A stretch of 39,385 bases of DNA from Kiritimatiellia bacterium (lineage in GTDB: Bacteria; Verrucomicrobiota; Kiritimatiellia; WLWN01): NCBI GenBank assembly GCA_012103575.1, contig WLWN01000002.1:1-39385 (forward strand). The letters are read 5' to 3'. Both the position numbers and the translations under genes were made by a program. Positions 8,664 to 17,107 of this stretch are shown here, one piece after another. The notes under the pieces were generated by a model. It was given only the letters and a program-made list of their open reading frames with translations, ran no database searches and had not been told where the DNA came from. The stretch's first letter is position 1, and every line of letters begins with the position of its first letter.

Positions 8664-9099
8664 GAGCTATCAGTCTTCATCCGGGACCCACGCCTTTTTG
8701 TGACCCTCACTTTTTTACCACTTTCGGAGCAAAGAAAAACGATAGAATCGAGTCTTATAACTCTTCTCAAAATTAGTTCTTACAACTTTATAAAAAATGT
8801 GAGACAAAGTGAGGGATGATAAAGCTCGAGTGTAAGGATCAGCTCAACATAAGCACCCTTATTCATAGTTCATCTGTTGACATATTTTAGGGTTTCGAAA
8901 ATGTTAACTTATGGAAAAAAGTTAACGTTAATGCCAAAATTGGCAATTATGCGATTGCCCGTTATATCCTCCGAACTGCCTTTCGCGAATATTGTGCGAT
9001 AGTAGGTGAAAAAGTGTAAGCGGACATTCGGAGTAGCAACTTTCCATAACATCCCTTATGTGAAGTTGACATGACAAATACATATATTGGTAAAGACCC
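8664..9099. other. Non-coding stretch after IS copy 1
   Basis: The 436 bp between the IS end and the first membrane gene contain no supported ORF on either strand. They contain the first copy of the GTTAAC palindrome (8903-8926) and, just after it, the small palindrome GCCAAAATTGGC. The part before the palindrome may be the remains of a cassette whose gene was removed when IS copy 1 arrived or recombined. Confidence 0.5.
8903..8926. repeat. GTTAAC palindrome R1 (A form)
   Basis: GTTAAC, centre TTATGGAAAAAA, then GTTAAC. It is followed by GTTAATGCCAAAAT, a tract also seen in similar form after R3 and R5. It is the leftmost of ten copies; no copy or TA module is visible to its left before the IS. 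Confidence 0.9.
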
Positions 9100-9813
9100 T
9101 TAGAAAGAGAGCTTTTCAGGTATTTTCTTGATTTTCCTCATTATTGTATCTTTCAATGTATGGGAGATAACTTTGTGATCATGACTAACATTCTCGGGAA
9201 TGATCTTTTTAGCTATCTCGATAGATTGTTTTGCGGATATTTTAGAAAAATGTATTCCGTTAGGCACTAAAGCACAGAATTCCTGGTCACTTCGACAATA
9301 GAAATTAACGTTAAAGTCTGTATATCCTTTCTCCTTTATCTCCATGTTGATGTTGGATATCCTTGCCTTTATATTCTCCTTAGGCAAACTTGAAATTATC
9401 GGATAATAAAGACCCTGAGCTGCAAGGTTAAATATGTATACTACATAAATCAATGTAGAGATTAATATGCCAGTCCCAATGCTCCCCCAGATAAAGCGTT
9501 TTCCCCAGCGACGCTTTGAGTTCTTAGAGTATTCAACAGGCGTTTTCTTTGGTATGACTTCTAGTGATTCCTTTGTATGTCGGATTGGAAAGAAGCTTTT
9601 TTGTCGTACTATCGATACAAGATGGTAGGAAAAAATAATAAAAAGAAAGCTGAGTAAAATGAGAGATGATAAATAATATTTTCCTATAAATTCTACGGCG
9701 TTAAAAACATCACTAATAACACTAACAAAAATTAGCGGGGATAGTATAGTCGAGGTTGTGTTTATTGCCTTTGAGATAGCTAAGAAAACAGACTTGTTGC
9801 TTTGTTTTTGCAT
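9100..9813 (-). CDS. Predicted membrane protein of unknown function (second gene of a pair)
   Basis: This 237-residue protein has hydrophobic segments near residues 20-35, 48-65 and 112-132. A C-terminal domain of about 100 residues follows, probably outside the membrane and containing the pair CRSDQEFC. I do not recognise the family. It starts four bases after the stop of the gene at 9817-10359, so the two are surely co-expressed. The pair runs opposite to the TA operons and is bounded by palindromes R1 and R2. Low-GC composition and lack of a known family are typical of cassette or accessory genes. Confidence 0.7.
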   Translation of the reverse strand: MQKQSNKSVFLAISKAINTTSTILSPLIFVSVISDVFNAVEFIGKYYLSSLILLSFLFIIFSYHLVSIVRQKSFFPIRHTKESLEVIPKKTPVEYSKNSKRRWGKRFIWGSIGTGILISTLIYVVYIFNLAAQGLYYPIISSLPKENIKARISNINMEIKEKGYTDFNVNFYCRSDQEFCALVPNGIHFSKISAKQSIEIAKKIIPENVSHDHKVISHTLKDTIMRKIKKIPEKLSF

Positions 9814-9816
9814 TTG

Positions 9817-10359
9817 TTATTCAGCAGCCTTGGCTATTTCAACTAATTGATTTATATCTTTTTGGATTCTATTTGAAAATAAAGGTAGAAGTAAAGAAAT
9901 AGCGATAACACTAGCTGAAGCTAAAATTAATGGACTTCTTAAATCTGGAAGATTCGTATGTTCTAAATATATGCCTAGACCTAAAATACACAGAGGAAAT
10001 ATACTGCCTTCTATGTTTTTCTTTTTGCGATGCATCTCAAAAAAAGTTGATACCAAAGCTGAATTCTGACTATTTATCACATATCCCATCACCTGCCATT
10101 CTTTGCTCCACTTCTTAGGGCGAAGTATTTGAAAAATTAAATCTGATATCGTTGATATCAATACTCCAACTATGTATAAAAGGGCTAGAGTTGGAATTGC
10201 TGCAATGACACCAAAAGACTCGGTTTGCACGTAGATTTCGAAGAAGTGAAAAAATGTCGAATTTATCGAGTCCAAAATTAGAAACAAACCAAAGCAACAT
10301 ATAGATCCTATAGCAATTGAGGAAATAAGCTTTTCTATTTCAAAAGGGACATTATTCAT
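9817..10359 (-). CDS. Predicted multi-spanning membrane protein of unknown function (first gene of a pair)
   Basis: This 180-residue protein has about four hydrophobic segments (near residues 12-30, 48-72, 118-132 and 143-160). A basic loop separates the second and third (RPKKWSKEWQ, then HRKKKN). No family is recognised. It is the upstream member of a tightly coupled pair with 9100-9813. Its start lies 102 bp from palindrome R2, leaving room for a promoter between them. Confidence 0.7.
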   Translation of the reverse strand: MNNVPFEIEKLISSIAIGSICCFGLFLILDSINSTFFHFFEIYVQTESFGVIAAIPTLALLYIVGVLISTISDLIFQILRPKKWSKEWQVMGYVINSQNSALVSTFFEMHRKKKNIEGSIFPLCILGLGIYLEHTNLPDLRSPLILASASVIAISLLLPLFSNRIQKDINQLVEIAKAAE

Positions 10360-10461
10360 AATAATTTCTTTAGCATTGAACGATCACCAAAAATAGCATA
10401 ATCAAAACTTTACATAAAAACATTTATCAGTAGTTTTCTCTCATTACAATCAAATCCTGAC

Positions 10462-10485
10462 GTTAACTTTTCGTAAAAAGTTAAC
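10462..10485. repeat. GTTAAC palindrome R2 (B form)
   Basis: GTTAAC, centre TTTTCGTAAAAA, then GTTAAC. Outer arms TTTCTCTCATT (from 10435) and AATGAAAGAAA (from 10510) are also partly complementary, so a larger hairpin of about 88 bp is possible. A -10-like TATGAT lies 38 bp after the core, before the antitoxin start. Confidence 0.9.
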
Positions 10486-10534
10486 ATTGTTGTTTCTAAC
10501 TTGAGAAGAATGAAAGAAATGCTATGATGGGAGT

Positions 10535-10780
10535 ATGAATACACATCTGAAACAAACATTGCTAAATCAGATAGATCAGTCTGTAGATACTGGTGTTTAC
10601 CCATCAGAAGAAGATGCTGTAACAGCGGCTTTGATGGGGCTTCGCAGTGAAGAAATAATGGAAAAGATTGAAGTCGGTCGCCAACAGGTTAAAGACGGTG
10701 ATGTTTATTTACTTGATGAAAATTTCGCTGCAGATCTAAAAAGAGAAATCCAAGAGAGCTTAATTAGTAGCCAGAGCTAA
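10535..10780 (+). CDS. Type II antitoxin, ParD-like (TA module 1)
   Basis: This 81-residue protein contains the short ribbon-helix-helix-like start LKQTLLNQIDQSVDTGVYPSEEDAVTAALMGL, followed by an acidic, flexible C-terminal tail that would wrap the toxin. It precedes the ParE-like toxin by one base (stop 10780, start 10782), the usual antitoxin-first order. A GGGAG ribosome-binding site lies just before the ATG. The operon sits between palindromes R2 and R3. Confidence 0.85.
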   Translation: MNTHLKQTLLNQIDQSVDTGVYPSEEDAVTAALMGLRSEEIMEKIEVGRQQVKDGDVYLLDENFAADLKREIQESLISSQS

Positions 10781-10781
10781 C

Positions 10782-11084
10782 ATGAACTATCGTGTTCAGT
10801 TCACAGGGCAGGCTAGGTCTGAACTCAAGCAAGTTGGTCTTTTTATAGCCCGAGATAATCCAGTTAGAGCGGAAACATTTGTTGACGAACTAGTAAACCA
10901 TTATAGGGAAATGCTTTCTCTTTTCCCAGAGACAGGCAGAAAGGTAGAGGGAACGGAGGTTCGACAACTCTCATATAAAGGCTATACTGCCTTTTATGAA
11001 ATTGACGGGGAAAGGGAACTTATCAGTATTCTTCATTTAGTGAACTTAGAAAAGCCCCTTGATGCGAGAGGAATAGAGTTCTAG
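10782..11084 (+). CDS. Type II toxin, ParE/RelE superfamily (TA module 1)
   Basis: This 100-residue protein opens YRVQFTGQARSELKQVGLFIARDNPVRAETFVDEL, the ParE/RelE fold signature of a beta strand, then two helices. It ends with the strand pair RQLSYKGYTAFYEIDGERELISILHLV. ParE proteins act on DNA gyrase and RelE proteins on ribosome-bound mRNA; the sequence favours the ParE branch but does not prove it. The stop lies 16 bp before palindrome R3. Confidence 0.88.
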   Translation: MNYRVQFTGQARSELKQVGLFIARDNPVRAETFVDELVNHYREMLSLFPETGRKVEGTEVRQLSYKGYTAFYEIDGERELISILHLVNLEKPLDARGIEF

Positions 11085-11099
11085 AGGGATCATTGAAAC

Positions 11100-11123
11100 G
11101 TTAACTAATGGAAAAAAGTTAAC
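11100..11123. repeat. GTTAAC palindrome R3 (A form)
   Basis: GTTAAC, centre TAATGGAAAAAA, then GTTAAC. It is followed by GAAGTTAACCGAAAT, similar to the tract after R5. CTAGAG at 11081 and CTCTAG at 11160 could form outer arms, giving a site of about 85 bp. Confidence 0.9.
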
Positions 11124-11141
11124 GAAGTTAACCGAAATGCA

Positions 11142-11157
11142 TCCTGTTTTTGCAGGA
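11142..11157. terminator. Small hairpin between convergent genes
   Basis: TCCTG, loop TTTTTG, CAGGA lies between the TA module 1 toxin (plus strand) and the ABC transporter ATPase (minus strand). It may end transcripts from either side. The stem is only 5 bp and no long T-run follows, so support is weak. Confidence 0.3.
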
Positions 11158-11200
11158 GACTCTAGTCAAGTAATGAAACTGCTGGGCTGTCGGCTGGATG

Positions 11201-12592
11201 TCAATTAGCAAGATCGACGATGTTGTCTGTCCATTTCTTCGCGATCTCTGTGCTATGTGTGACAAGAACAACGGCGATACTTTCGGTGCTACTGATCCTG
11301 GCGATTAGATCTAAAGTGTCTTTTTGCGTGATTGGGTCCAAGCGGCTAGTGGGCTCATCAGCAAGCAGTACTTTCGGATTGATGGTCAAAGCTCGAGCAA
11401 TAGACAGTCGCTGCAACTCGCCTCCAGAAACTTCATCAGCTCGTCGTTGCAAAAGGTTCTGATGCAAACTTAGGGCGTCCAAATACGCCAAAACCCGTTC
11501 CCAAGGGACACGATGAAGATTCGCAACATCGCGCAAATTCCGTCCCAACGATATATATTTTGGGAAGGCCGTAGGCGGGTCTTGATAGAGTTTTTGTACG
11601 GAATACAACTCAAGTTCTTCAGCGCGTTTAATGTAGCCTCGTATGGGCTTAATTGACCCGGCAAACGTATCAAGTAGCGTGCTTTTACCGATGCCACTTG
11701 GTCCGCAAATGGCCACTCGTTCTCCCGCATGAAGTGTCAGAGAAAACTCGTCGACCAGTATTTGAGAGCCACGGCCAACAGCAATATTCTCTGCGATCAG
11801 CAAAATCTCTCCGTGCTCTACTGTTGGGGCCTTAGGCCATGCAGCGGGGTCTGCTGCCAGAAGCGATTTTGTATAATCGGCTTTTGGGTTGACTAGAACA
11901 TTTTCTGTTTGGCCTCGTTCAACAACTTGACCCTGACGTAACACGATAATGTCACCATCAAGAGCCTTGGCCACAGAGGCATCGTGAGTAACTGTTAAAA
12001 GAGCACCACCTATACTTCGTTCATGTTCGAACAAATTCAATACACGGGCTTGGCGGTCACTGTCTAGTCCCTTTGTGGGTTCATCTGCCAGTAAGATAGG
12101 GGCCTGTCCGGCCGTAGCTGCTGCAAAAGCAACGCGCTGCGCCATTCCACCTGAAAGCTGCCCTGGTAGCCGGGGCTCGGCACTGTTCAGACCTAGCGCG
12201 AGAAACCGTTTTTCTGTCTCTGATCTTGCTGCACGAGAAGCTCTGTTCGCAACATATCTGTAGGTTTCGGCAACCTGCCGCCAGGATGCCATCAACGGGT
12301 TCAGTGCACACCAGGGCTCTTGGGGTAAACAGGCGATTTCACGCCCCCAGAGATTTGTTCGTTCAGCGTGAGCCAGGTCATCGATTCGACGACCATTAAC
12401 GAAAATTTCGCCCTCGGCGCAGAGCGGTTCTGGTAGCGTTCCAAGAATAGCCTGGATAATCAGACTCTTGCCTGCACCGGTCTCCCCCATGACAATTAAA
12501 ACCCCTCCAGACTGGATCTCAAAGCTAATTGGCCCCAAAAGACAATTGTTCTCTGCAAAGACATAAAGTGCTTTCACTTGTATTACAATCAT
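11201..12592 (-). CDS. Two-domain ABC transporter ATPase (metal/peptide-type importer)
   Basis: This 463-residue protein carries two nucleotide-binding domains in one chain. The first has Walker A GETGAGKS (36-43), signature LSGGM (146-150) and Walker B ILLADEP. The second has Walker A GPSGIGKS (297-304), signature VSGGE and Walker B VLLADEP. NikD/NikE or DppD/DppF are normally two genes, so this is a fusion of the pair. It energises the two permeases encoded upstream, and its ATG overlaps the stop of permease 2 (ATGA). The operon has visibly higher GC than its surroundings, which suggests transfer. Confidence 0.92.
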   Translation of the reverse strand: MIVIQVKALYVFAENNCLLGPISFEIQSGGVLIVMGETGAGKSLIIQAILGTLPEPLCAEGEIFVNGRRIDDLAHAERTNLWGREIACLPQEPWCALNPLMASWRQVAETYRYVANRASRAARSETEKRFLALGLNSAEPRLPGQLSGGMAQRVAFAAATAGQAPILLADEPTKGLDSDRQARVLNLFEHERSIGGALLTVTHDASVAKALDGDIIVLRQGQVVERGQTENVLVNPKADYTKSLLAADPAAWPKAPTVEHGEILLIAENIAVGRGSQILVDEFSLTLHAGERVAICGPSGIGKSTLLDTFAGSIKPIRGYIKRAEELELYSVQKLYQDPPTAFPKYISLGRNLRDVANLHRVPWERVLAYLDALSLHQNLLQRRADEVSGGELQRLSIARALTINPKVLLADEPTSRLDPITQKDTLDLIARISSTESIAVVLVTHSTEIAKKWTDNIVDLAN

Positions 12593-13418
12593 GGTTTACG
12601 TAGCCCTCCGACGCTCAAATGGAGGGAAAGCACAGTGACAACGAGACAAATAATGGGCTGCAAAATCAAGAAAGGGGCTTCACGCCAATAGGGCAGAAGC
12701 TCTGTCATCATGACTCCCCATTCCGCAGTTGGCGGACGAACACCCACGCTAACAAAACCTAGCGCAGCCACAGCCGTTACAGCGGTCGCGGCACCGAAGG
12801 CAGCAACGGTTAGAAGCCCAGGACCAATCTCCGGTGCCAAATGCCGCAGAACAATTAGATGCCACGGGAGGCCTAGTAATCGTGAGGCTTCTATCGCGGG
12901 TTCGGACAAAGTAATTCGGGCTCGCTGACGGGTATATCGGAAGTATTCAACCCACAGTGTCAACGATATTCCAGCGTATAACGCCCACCATGACCCTGGC
13001 GATATTGCTGCTAACATTAACACTAGCAGCAGCCCAGGCAGCGCTAAAACCGCATCTGCGAAGCTGGTCAAAATACGATCCGTCAATCCACCAAACCAAG
13101 CTGCAAGAATACCTAGTAGAGTACCAGGGATGCCAGCTGTGAGTATGGATAATACTGCAAGAGACAGCGAAAGCTGAGCTCCGGATAAAAGCCGTGCAGC
13201 CATATCCCGCCCCAGATGATCGGTGCCGAGCAGATGATCGACGCTTGGTAGCTGCCTTGCTGCAAGAAGCGATTGCTTCGTTGGATCATGCCCAACCAAG
13301 CCTGGACCAAGTAGTGTACAGGTCGCTAAGATCCCAAGCAAAGCAAGTCCGACCCACTGAGCGCCCCCAATACTTAGCCACCTGCGCTTTTTTTGTAGAA
13401 AGGTGTTTGACTGGTCAT
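12589..13418 (-). CDS. ABC transporter permease 2 (NikC/DppC type), frameshifted near its start
   Basis: The readable frame from 13341 down encodes 250 residues with the inner-membrane permease signature EASRLLGLPWHLIVLRHLAPE and HLLGTDHLGRDMAARLLSG. The expected ATG at 13418 overlaps the stop of permease 1 as ATGA, but lies in another frame. The two frames join if one base is restored to the T7 run at 13388-13394, giving an N-terminus of MTSQTPFYKKKRRW. So either a base was lost or translation begins at an internal TTG such as 13341. It forms the channel with permease 1. Confidence 0.85.
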
Positions 13419-14362
13419 GTCATTTGTGATCTTGGATCGATTCCGCGGCAAGTGATATCTATGACTAAGTTCAGCACGACGTAAATCAACCCGAGTGTCA
13501 ATGCAGTGCCCTGAACCATAGCGATGTCTCGGGCGAAGATGGCGTGAACTAGCGCGTGCCCGATTCCAGGCCAGGCGAAGACAGTCTCCACAATCACGAC
13601 TCCTTCGACAAGATAGGCCATCTGAACCCCAACATAAGTGACTACAGGTAGTGAGGCGTTTCTCAACACATGGCGCCGCATGGTTACATTTGCTGACAAC
13701 CCTTTGGTTCGGGCAAAGAGGCGCCATTCTGTAGACATTGCTTCAACTACTGCATCTCGTACAACTCGGTTCGACACAGCCGCTAGTCCAAGGCCGAGCG
13801 TTAACGACGGCAAGATTAAATAGGAGAAGCCACGAAATCCAGCCACCGGGAATAACTTAAGCTGCACGGAAAAGATCAATACCAAGACAATTCCTAAAGC
13901 AAATGCAGGTATAGCACGCAGCAATATGGACACTGCGAGACTGATGCGGTCTATCACCCCGCCAGGGCTCAACCCTGCAGCGATGCCAATAGGCAAAGCG
14001 AACAAAAGCGAGGTAATAACTGCGCCAGCTGCTAGCAGAAGGGAAAACCCCAGTTGCGTCGCAATCTTTTGAGAAACCGGTCCACCGTAGACGAACGACT
14101 CACCCAAATCGAACTGGGCTAGCGTCCAAAGCCAATCCCGAAGCTGAACCAAAAAGGGTCGATTAAGACCCAACTCAAGTCGAACTGCTTCGGCCGCCGC
14201 AGCATCCATCATGTCATACCCATATCGCCCCGCAGCAATGCGAAATGCCGCATCACCTGGCAACGCCTGCATCATGGCAAAGCTAACGACACCGACGATT
14301 ACGGCGACGAAGAATGCCTGCAGCCCTCGCTGTGCAAGAGCTATGAATAAGGACTTAAGCAA
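13415..14362 (-). CDS. ABC transporter permease 1 (NikB/DppB type)
   Basis: This 315-residue integral membrane protein has six predicted spans. It carries the family features MMQALPGDAAF near the N-terminus and the EAA-type loop VVEAMSTEWRLFARTKGLS, followed by RHVLRNASLPVVTYVG. The start is a TTG at 14362, four bases after the substrate-binding gene stops; no ATG fits. It is translationally coupled to permease 2 through the overlapping ATGA at 13415-13418. Confidence 0.92.
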   Translation of the reverse strand: MLKSLFIALAQRGLQAFFVAVIVGVVSFAMMQALPGDAAFRIAAGRYGYDMMDAAAAEAVRLELGLNRPFLVQLRDWLWTLAQFDLGESFVYGGPVSQKIATQLGFSLLLAAGAVITSLLFALPIGIAAGLSPGGVIDRISLAVSILLRAIPAFALGIVLVLIFSVQLKLFPVAGFRGFSYLILPSLTLGLGLAAVSNRVVRDAVVEAMSTEWRLFARTKGLSANVTMRRHVLRNASLPVVTYVGVQMAYLVEGVVIVETVFAWPGIGHALVHAIFARDIAMVQGTALTLGLIYVVLNLVIDITCRGIDPRSQMT

Positions 14363-14364
14363 CG

Positions 14365-15888
14365 CTACTCATCCCAGGATACTTTGCTGAGGTTATAGCT
14401 GCGTTGTAAAGGATCAATGATTACGCCTTTCAAACCAGATGCGATGGAAACCGTGTGCTGATACCAGACAATTGGGATGAGAGGTAGCTCCTCGTGGAGT
14501 ACCCGAGCCACCTTAGCAATGTCTTCAGTTCGCGCCTTAGCATCTCCCGTTGCAGCAATTGAACCTAAAGCCTGAGCCACTTCAGCGTTTTCCCAGCCCA
14601 TAGCGCCCCAATCTCCACCACCAACACCGAAGTCTTGGAATACCGTACCAATTGGGTCGGGCGTCAACCCGTAGTTTCTGGCATAGAGCGCAACGTGGAG
14701 GGTTCCGTCCTGATGACCAGCCGGGATCTCAGAGTAGTTGGCAACGCTGATTTCTAGTTCAATGCCTATTTCTCTCCAACTATTTTGCAAAACAGCTGCA
14801 ATCAAAGGCAGCTCGGGGCGGTCCGGGAAGGTACGCAGCAATATCGAAAAGCGCTCTCCATCTCTTTCCAGAATCCCATCTGGGCCAGGAGCCCATCCAA
14901 GATCTGTCAGTAGCGCTTTAGCCGCCTCCATATCGTGAACGAGAGGGGGCAAAGAAGTATCGTGCCACGCATTCAACGCTGGTGGGAAAAGTTGACCCGC
15001 CGCTGCCTCTGGGAAACGGGTGATTGCAGTTGCAATACCATCTCGATCAATTGCGAGACTTAGCGCCTGTCGGGCACGGGGGGCATTAAAGAATGGATGA
15101 CCTGAATTGACTTTCAGAGTCACAACGCGGGGGATTGGCACTGCAACAGTCTGAACTGAGTCGATATCAGCAAGACGCGAAAAACCTGATGGATCTAGCG
15201 TAAATACCATATCTGCATCTCCGCTTTCGGCTAACAGAGCCCGGGTCTCGGCCCGCCCTGCGGCAAGATAGCTTGCGGCCTCGATAAGCGGGGCATCACC
15301 CCAATAACCATCATTGCGCACCAATTCGATACTCTGCGGTGGCGTGAATTCGGTGACTTGGAAAGGGCCGGTGCCAATCAAAGCTGATGGGTTTCCTTCA
15401 GCGTCGAACGCAGACAGCGCGGGCACAATAGTGGTTGCGTGCGCCAAAATAGCAGGAAGAGCCGAAAAGCGTTTGTCCAACGTAAACACGACTGCATTAT
15501 CGACTTTTACGATCCCAGTTATCGGTGCTTTAGCCAGAACACCAGGCTGTTGCCAAGCGCGGTTTAGAGCCAAGATAGCAGCATCAGCGCTAAAAGGCGT
15601 CCCATCATGAAAAGTTACACCGTCACGAAGCTCGAAAGTCCATGTCAACGCATCGTCCGATACTCTCCAAGATGTCGCGAGCCCTGGTCTTAGTTTTCCG
15701 GACTCATCTGCATCGACCAGATTCTCCATGATCTGAAGCTTCTGAATCGCAAAACCAGAAACCGCTGGATCATAGCTTGCGACTTCCCAAGGTGCCGCGA
15801 TAGTGACTGATTTTCGAGCTTCCGCAATAGCGATCGTCGAAAAGAAGAGCGCAATCACGAAATAGACTGCGCGAGAATAGATATACAT
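14365..15888 (-). CDS. ABC transporter substrate-binding protein (SBP_bac_5; nickel/metallophore/peptide type)
   Basis: This 507-residue periplasmic binding protein has a signal peptide (about residues 1-22, ending IAIAEA). The family-5 motif follows: LRPGLATSWRVSDDALTWTFELRDGVTFHDGTPF. It resembles binding proteins of NikA/CntA-type metal or metal-chelate importers more than oligopeptide ones, though the ligand cannot be fixed from sequence. It is the first gene of a four-gene operon with two permeases and a fused ATPase. A perfect 28-bp Zur-like palindrome lies 25 bp upstream of its start, pointing to zinc-responsive control. Confidence 0.88.
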   Translation of the reverse strand: MYIYSRAVYFVIALFFSTIAIAEARKSVTIAAPWEVASYDPAVSGFAIQKLQIMENLVDADESGKLRPGLATSWRVSDDALTWTFELRDGVTFHDGTPFSADAAILALNRAWQQPGVLAKAPITGIVKVDNAVVFTLDKRFSALPAILAHATTIVPALSAFDAEGNPSALIGTGPFQVTEFTPPQSIELVRNDGYWGDAPLIEAASYLAAGRAETRALLAESGDADMVFTLDPSGFSRLADIDSVQTVAVPIPRVVTLKVNSGHPFFNAPRARQALSLAIDRDGIATAITRFPEAAAGQLFPPALNAWHDTSLPPLVHDMEAAKALLTDLGWAPGPDGILERDGERFSILLRTFPDRPELPLIAAVLQNSWREIGIELEISVANYSEIPAGHQDGTLHVALYARNYGLTPDPIGTVFQDFGVGGGDWGAMGWENAEVAQALGSIAATGDAKARTEDIAKVARVLHEELPLIPIVWYQHTVSIASGLKGVIIDPLQRSYNLSKVSWDE

Positions 15889-15912
15889 TTTTTAGCCCTC
15901 AGAGAGTAATGG

Positions 15913-15940
15913 TTTAAGTTATGTTATAACATAACTTAAA
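15913..15940. promoter_or_regulatory. Perfect 28-bp palindrome, Zur-like operator
   Basis: The half-site TTTAAGTTATGTTA is followed directly by its exact reverse complement. The inner GTTATGTTATAACATAAC resembles the Zur (zinc uptake regulator) boxes known in proteobacteria. It lies 25-52 bp upstream of the substrate-binding protein start and 158 bp upstream of the decayed merC gene on the other strand, so it may control both. Assignment to Zur is inference from the motif and from the metal-type neighbours; no regulator gene is present in the window. Confidence 0.65.
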
Positions 15941-16097
15941 TTGAAAACCTACAAAATTTGTTATTGGGAATAACTTAGCCTTTAACTGTCTGACCTGTTG
16001 TTGGAAAGGAACTTCCTTTTTTAGGCGTTATTTCTCACATTTCTTTGATCCTTCTTACTTAAAAATCGGAATTTGCAGACAGAACAATCAATTTAAT

Positions 16098-16506
16098 ATG
16101 AACCAAGCGATATCCGGCAGGGCAGCTATTAGCCCTATCTAATCTTTGCGCTATTCACTGTCTGGCAACGCCTCTGATTGTTACCTTTTAACCGCTTTGG
16201 CAGGACTACCACTACAAGATGAGGCGTTTCATCTGTGGCTTGTGATAGCTATAGTGCTATCAAATCTCTATACAATGACAATAGGATGTAAAAAAACACA
16301 AACACCTCTATGTATTACTCCTTGGTGGAATCGGTTTATTTATTTTAGTAGCGACCGTTGTTCTAGGACATGAGAAGTTGGGCGAAACCTGGGAGAAAAC
16401 CCTGGCCGTTGTCGGATCAGGGTTTGTTGCTTTGGGGGATATATGGAATTATCGATTGTGCCAAAGCTATGGCAAGTGCCTGCTTTCGGAACACTCCCTG
16501 GAATAA
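16098..16506 (+). pseudogene. merC: merC-family membrane metal-transport gene, broken by three frameshifts
   Basis: Reading across three frames reconstructs a MerC-domain protein: MNQAISGRAAIS, then LSNLCAIHCLATPLIVT (the Cys-x-x-His-Cys-L-x-x-P signature), then LTALAGLPLQDEAFHLWLVIAIVL, then HKHLYVLLLGGIGLF and LGHEKLGETWEKTLAVVGS, ending LGDIWNYRLC. The frame changes fall near C3 at 16133-16135, T4 at 16186-16189 and A7 at 16290-16296. MerC proteins carry metal ions across the inner membrane. The gene faces away from the metal-type ABC operon and shares its Zur-like region. Three separate shifts make sequencing error alone less likely than real decay. Confidence 0.75.
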
Positions 16507-16604
16507 GAAAGGGATTTGCAAGGCACTGATTTCAAGTGTTTGGAGCAGTGTGCCAACAGCATTTTTTGGCCTCCGTCTGAGTAGTCCCTCATTGGGAACA
16601 AAAC

Positions 16605-16628
16605 GCTAATTTTTGCTAAGAAGTTAAC
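16605..16628. repeat. GTTAAC palindrome Rx (degenerate B form)
   Basis: GCTAAT, centre TTTTGCTAAGAA, then GTTAAC followed by ATTA. The left half is mutated. Outer arms TCTGAGTAGTCCCT (16576-16589) and AGAGACTACTCGGCAGA (16642-16658) are complementary with few mismatches, defining a hairpin of about 83 bp. TATACT lies 37 bp after the core. Confidence 0.8.
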
Positions 16629-17107
16629 ATTAATATAGAATAGAGACTACTCGGCAGATCGTTGTATACTAAAAGAAGTTACTCAATTTTCTAAAAATAA
16701 TGTGATTTTTAGTATTCATTCTTACCGTTTTTCAAGAGAGTTACTGAAAATTTTCCATGTGGTATCGCTATTAAATAGGCAGACAAGCAGTTATTAATTA
16801 TGCTGGTAACTTACGAAACTCCGGACACTAAACTTACCCAATTTTATGAAACTACACTAGCTTCTGTGTCTCACAACGCTAGCTTTATTACTCTCCCCGC
16901 GCGGTCTGTTAAGAATCGATTAGCAATGCAGGACTTCGAGCAAGAAGTGCAGCTTTATAAAAGAACTATAGGCTATCCTCTGTCAGGTCAATTGGTACTA
17001 GAGGGAGATATATGGTTGGCAATGAGTAGATGCCTAAGTTTCGAAACCTATCTTGGAGATCAACATCAAATTGAAGTTCCCCACTTCGTAGAGAGATTAT
17101 CAAGAGA

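Noticed and set aside
13374..13727. Minus-strand 117-residue Arg/Cys-rich ORF
   Set aside because: It is a shadow of permease 1; only its last codons (MTSQTPFYKK) matter, as the likely true start of permease 2.
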